From Promethearchaeota archaeon (lineage in GTDB: Archaea > Asgardarchaeota > Lokiarchaeia > Sigynarchaeales > SOKP01), in assembly GCA_030620005.1 (NCBI GenBank), contig JAUXAJ010000285.1, forward strand, positions 1 to 6,546: a stretch of DNA of 6,546 nucleotides. The letters are read 5' to 3'. Position numbers and translations under genes: made by a program. Positions 6,338 to 6,546 of this stretch are shown one piece after another. Position 1 is the stretch's first letter; each line of letters starts with the position of its first letter. Below the pieces are notes generated by a model. That model was not told the DNA's origin, ran no database searches, and saw nothing but the letters and a program-made list of their open reading frames with translations.

Positions 6338-6546
6338 ATGCTACCAGAACACATTTTAAAGTTTTTGGAAAACGAGGTTAACGAGAAGTATCGTGTAGAG
6401 TTATTAAATCTTTTAATTAAAAGAATAAATGAATTATGTTTTAACGAGTGTCAAATTGACCGAATTCAATGCACCCTTACTCCAATGTGTGGAAGAAGAT
6501 ACCTAATTAACCTGCGTATAAAAAACGGTCTAAAAGTTGATAAACT
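6338..6546 (+). CDS. Unrecognised protein, N-terminal part only
   Basis: A frame opens at ATG 6338 and stays open for 69 codons to the window edge, so the gene is cut on the right. It starts MLPEHILKFLENEV and looks helical and amphipathic to about residue 33, then likely beta-rich (residues 43-67). Four cysteines at 34, 38, 45 and 51 are spaced C-x3-C-x6-C-x5-C, which might bind a metal but fits no zinc-finger pattern I know. There is no signal peptide or membrane segment in the visible part. It is transcribed away from the exchanger gene, with a 175-base shared promoter region and a TATA-like box 38-48 bases upstream. Codon use is AT-rich like its neighbours. I do not recognise the family, and because only the N-terminus is visible I cannot assign a function. 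It could still be a chance frame, though the promoter and the open length argue against that. Confidence 0.55.
   Translation, partial: MLPEHILKFLENEVNEKYRVELLNLLIKRINELCFNECQIDRIQCTLTPMCGRRYLINLRIKNGLKVDK

Noticed and set aside
1..6546. A single operon or dedicated defence or biosynthetic system joining the four minus-strand genes
   Set aside because: Gaps of 134-176 bases with separate promoters and end signals, and unrelated protein roles, do not support a shared system.

Overview
The window is AT-rich and reads as archaeal. Genes are preceded by TATA-like boxes rather than Shine-Dalgarno sites, two of the boxes imply leaderless transcripts, and gene ends carry oligo-T tracts. The central gene fuses a longin-like domain to a small Ras/Arf-type GTPase fold with a long repetitive tail. 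That kind of eukaryote-like trafficking protein is characteristic of Asgard (Promethearchaeota/Loki-like) archaea, so I infer an Asgard source. This rests on protein character, not on a marker gene.

Layout: four genes lie on the minus strand, transcribed right to left. They are a divergent Na+/Ca2+-exchanger-fold membrane protein (6162-5203), a longin-like/GTPase/helical-hairpin/repeat-tail protein (5026-3146), an M32 metallocarboxypeptidase (2969-1476), and a GPH/MFS_2-type sugar:cation symporter that starts at 1341 and runs off the left edge. A short plus-strand reading frame starts at 6338, diverges from the exchanger gene and runs off the right edge; I do not recognise it. Gaps are 134 to 176 bases, so there is no gene-free stretch over 300 bases. 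Each gap holds a plausible promoter, and most hold a T-rich or hairpin end signal, which argues for separate transcription units rather than one operon.

Functional picture: the transporter and the carboxypeptidase fit uptake and breakdown of organic nutrients (glycosides, peptides). The exchanger homologue sits in the membrane, but both of its ion-binding alpha-repeats are altered. The GTPase-like protein keeps its nucleotide-binding P-loop and NKxD motif but has lost the canonical switch I threonine and the DxxGQ motif. It may therefore bind nucleotide without normal hydrolysis and act as a scaffold or regulator through its longin-like head and its basic, Q/P-rich repeat tail. No sequence evidence links the four genes in one pathway. 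The GTPase-like protein and the altered exchanger are the items most worth following up. I see no tRNA, rRNA, CRISPR array or insertion sequence.
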